From Kiritimatiellia bacterium (lineage in GTDB: Bacteria; Verrucomicrobiota; Kiritimatiellia; UBA8416): 8,622 nucleotides of DNA. Every line of letters starts with the position of its first letter. The stretch's first letter is position 1. The notes beneath the pieces are model-generated. The model was given only the letters and a program-made list of their open reading frames with translations. It had not been told where the DNA came from and did not search any database. Of this stretch, positions 7,357-8,622 are shown in pieces. Where the stretch lies: positions 1 through 8,622 of the forward strand of contig SLBU01000035.1 of the NCBI GenBank assembly GCA_007126175.1, written 5' to 3'. The translations under genes and the position numbers were made by a program.

Positions 7357-8011
7357 TGTGATTGCGATAGATGGGCCATCGGCTTCAGGGAAGTCGACCG
7401 TAGCACGGAAAGTTGCGGCGGCTCTGGGGTGGTTATATGTGGATTCTGGGGCCGTGTATCGTGCGGTGGCGTGGCGTGTATTGCAGGCGGGCGTGGATCC
7501 GTCTGATCAGGATGCGGTTGCCGCGCATACCCGCAGCATCGAGGCCAACTTCTTTGTGGAGTTGGGTGCCGTACTCTTTGAGATGGGCGGAGAGCGTCCC
7601 GGCGAGGCCTTGCGCCGCGAGGCTGTAAATCTGGCGGTGAGCCCCGTGGCGGCAAATCCCGTGGTGCGGGACATTGTGACGGCCTGGCTGCGCGGCATGC
7701 GTGATTTGGGCCATTTGGTCATGGAGGGCCGCGATATTGGCAGCGTGGTTTTCCCGGAGGCTGCACACAAGTTTTACCTGGATGCCTCCCCCGAGGAACG
7801 TGCCCGCCGGCGGCATGCCGAGTCGCAGGAGAATTTGACGGTCGATGCCGTGGGGGCCTCGTTGCAGCGCCGTGATCAAGTGGATAGTCGGCGTATGACG
7901 GCACCACTAACGGTTGCCAAGGATGCCGCTATCGTGGATTCCACGGGCATGCGCATCGACGATGTGGTGGCCGCCATTCTCGAGCGGGTGGCGTTCTCGC
8001 AGAAGGCCTGA
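7343..8011 (+). CDS. cmk: Cytidylate kinase
   Basis: Cmk transfers phosphate from ATP to CMP or dCMP, recycling cytidine nucleotides from RNA and lipid turnover. With ATG 7343 the protein is 222 residues, standard for the bacterial enzyme. It opens with the P-loop GPSASGKST (11-19). DSGAVYRA (34-41) is the nucleotide-site strand and helix, with Val where Met is common. EGRDIGSVVFP (128-138), LDASPEERARRR (146-157, lid region) and RRDQVDSRRMTAPL (176-189) carry the arginines and aspartates that contact the phosphates and the cytidine sugar. The intact motifs argue for an active enzyme. The start overlaps aroA by 14 bases. In many bacteria cmk leads into rpsA or an acyltransferase gene; here the operon simply ends and accessory-looking DNA follows. 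Confidence 0.96.
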   Translation: MKKDDVIAIDGPSASGKSTVARKVAAALGWLYVDSGAVYRAVAWRVLQAGVDPSDQDAVAAHTRSIEANFFVELGAVLFEMGGERPGEALRREAVNLAVSPVAANPVVRDIVTAWLRGMRDLGHLVMEGRDIGSVVFPEAAHKFYLDASPEERARRRHAESQENLTVDAVGASLQRRDQVDSRRMTAPLTVAKDAAIVDSTGMRIDDVVAAILERVAFSQKA

Positions 8012-8070
8012 GTTGAGGCGATGGCCCGGTAGTGTCAAAAGTTTTATGAAAAGGTATGAAAAGAAGAGGT

Positions 8071-8137
8071 CGGTGAACGATTACGGGCGACGCGTTATGT
8101 TGCGCGCAACATAACTCGTCGCCGCTATCGTTCGCCG
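8071..8137. repeat. 67-base imperfect inverted repeat with a 22-base perfect palindrome at its centre
   Basis: Left arm 8071-8104 pairs with right arm 8105-8137. The core 8094-8115 is a perfect palindrome (GTTATGTTGCG and its complement). Outside it there is one mismatch (8093/8116), then seven matched pairs, then a single bulged G (8085) and two mismatches. A further run of eleven positions (8071-8081 with 8127-8137) pairs with one G-U-type exception. As RNA or single-stranded DNA this would be a very stable hairpin. It is not followed by a T-run on the + strand, so it is not a standard terminator for cmk, though it could block exonucleases or act as a REP-like or transposon-end structure. 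Confidence 0.85.
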
Positions 8138-8148
8138 AATAGTTCGGC
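8134..8148. repeat. Small perfect hairpin overlapping the large inverted repeat
   Basis: GCCGAA (8134-8139) pairs with TTCGGC (8143-8148) around a three-base loop. Its left stem shares 8134-8137 with the outer end of the large repeat, so the two structures compete for those bases. It is followed by AAAAA on the + strand, so it is not a terminator in that direction, and on the - strand the T-run precedes the stem. Confidence 0.6.
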
Positions 8149-8256
8149 AAAAAGGCCAAGTTACAGGCAGCTCAGAAACAGTCCCCCCTATAACTGACCC
8201 ATTACTCGGCGGGAAAAATACTGTATTGACGCTATCAAGGTTTCCCCGGTAATTTC

Positions 8257-8622
8257 ATGAGCATGAAAACTGGATTATCCATTCCAGACGACGTATTTAA
8301 GCGGGGCGAGCGCCTTGCCCGGCGCCTGCACACTTCACGCAGTCAGCTATATAAGCGAGCGCTAGCTGATTTCGTGGTTCAGCACGAAGATGACAAAAAT
8401 TCTCCCGCTCCCGCCAGATCTCGGCGTCCTGCGGAGCATCCTCCCTTACGATGTTTCAGTTTCAGCTCTACCCGGGCTTGGTGGATCCTATCGCTAGCAG
8501 CGCTTTGCGGGCTGGCCAGTGTCGCGGGTGCCGGGACGGTGCTGGATTTCAGCGCTACCGACGAGGGGTTCGCAAGCCTGGATGGCAATGGCACGGTGAG
8601 CCACGGCAGCAATGTCGGCGGC
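8257..8622 (+). CDS. Chimeric open frame: ribbon-helix-helix antitoxin N-terminus joined to an exported-protein N-terminus (runs off the window)
   Basis: The frame stays open for 122 codons to the window end. Residues 3-43 (MKTGLSIPDDVF, then ERLARRLHTSRSQLYKRALADFVV) match the DNA-binding half of ribbon-helix-helix antitoxins that usually pair with MazF-like toxins. Such antitoxins as I recall them run to about 75-80 residues with a C-terminal toxin-binding tail. Here that tail is absent. Residues 48-66 are a Pro/Arg/Ser-rich linker. Residues 73-92 then form a signal-peptide-like segment: an Arg, a hydrophobic core (WWILSLAALCGLASVAGA), and a plausible cleavage after Ala92. The mature part (GTVLDFSATDEGF...) looks like the start of an extracellular domain, perhaps laminin-G/B-like. 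There is no good ribosome site at ATG 8257 or 8263. It could be a true fusion, a broken antitoxin reading by chance into another gene, or an assembly join. Function unknown. Confidence 0.5.
   Translation, partial: MSMKTGLSIPDDVFKRGERLARRLHTSRSQLYKRALADFVVQHEDDKNSPAPARSRRPAEHPPLRCFSFSSTRAWWILSLAALCGLASVAGAGTVLDFSATDEGFASLDGNGTVSHGSNVGG

Larger units (their letters stand above)
8012..8256 (+). other. Intergenic region after cmk: palindromes, possible mobile-element remnant
   Basis: This gap carries no convincing gene. From left to right it holds TATGAAAAG as a near-tandem pair (8045-8053 and 8055-8063), the large inverted repeat at 8071-8137, a small overlapping hairpin at 8134-8148, and a six-C run at 8183-8188. 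TGACCC at 8195-8200 is nearly the inverse of GTGTCA at 8032-8037. A weak -35-like TTGACG (8226-8231) has no good -10. No Rho-independent terminator with a T-run is seen for cmk. The pattern could be a short non-autonomous insertion or decayed insertion-sequence ends, but no transposase fragment supports that. Confidence 0.5.

Noticed and set aside
8046..8114. Possible 22-residue basic peptide (MKRYEKKRS...) ending inside the large palindrome
   Set aside because: There is no good ribosome site for ATG 8046. The GTG at 8073 has AGAGG only three bases away. Half the codons come from the inverted repeat, so chance is likelier than a leader peptide.
8071..8137. Integron attC site
   Set aside because: The palindrome begins with GTTATG and ends with CATAAC, the reverse order of attC ends, and lacks the paired L and R boxes with unpaired extra bases. 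No integrase is present in the window.
8071..8148. Rho-independent terminator for cmk
   Set aside because: Neither hairpin is followed by a T-run on the + strand; the sequence after the second is AAAAA.
8379..8612. 77-residue minus-strand open frame at the end of the window
   Set aside because: It is antisense to the signal-peptide-bearing frame, rich in Ser/Ala/Pro, with no motif.

Overview
The window is a dense block of bacterial housekeeping genes, all on the + strand, followed by a short accessory-looking tail. It opens inside the 3' end of a PEP-protein phosphotransferase (enzyme I) gene. After an 87-base gap come eight closely packed genes in the order argJ, argB, trpS, scpA, scpB, tyrA, aroA, cmk (415-8011). 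The largest gap between them is 57 bases, taking the preferred argB start. The last five genes overlap each other by 8, 8, 13 and 14 bases. They look like one transcription unit with translational coupling.

The operon mixes several jobs. ArgJ and ArgB carry out the acetylated early steps of arginine synthesis. TrpS charges tRNA-Trp. ScpA and ScpB are the kleisin and winged-helix partners of SMC condensin. TyrA and AroA belong to aromatic amino-acid synthesis, with AroA on the common shikimate trunk and TyrA on the tyrosine branch. Cmk phosphorylates CMP/dCMP. The only plausible operon promoter is weak and lies in the gap before argJ.

From 8012 to the end the character changes. There is no clear cmk terminator. 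The 245-base gap holds a 67-base nearly perfect inverted repeat with a 22-base perfect palindrome at its centre, plus a second small hairpin overlapping its right edge. Then an open frame runs off the window. It begins as a ribbon-helix-helix antitoxin of the type usually paired with MazF-like toxins. After about 45 residues it becomes a proline/arginine-rich linker, and then a secretion signal and the start of a probable exported protein. This is the most unusual part of the window. It looks like a recombination scar, a broken toxin-antitoxin locus, or a gene start altered by a one-base indel.

The organism is a bacterium of moderately high GC with frequent GTG/TTG codons and a G-rich + strand through the operon, which would fit leading-strand orientation. 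Gene content does not fix the phylum. The trpS-scpA-scpB and tyrA-aroA-cmk groupings occur in several diderm lineages, such as deltaproteobacteria and relatives of the PVC group. I lean weakly to the PVC side (Kiritimatiellota, Lentisphaerota or Verrucomicrobiota), but this is a guess. I see no rRNA, tRNA, CRISPR array, riboswitch or intact transposase gene.
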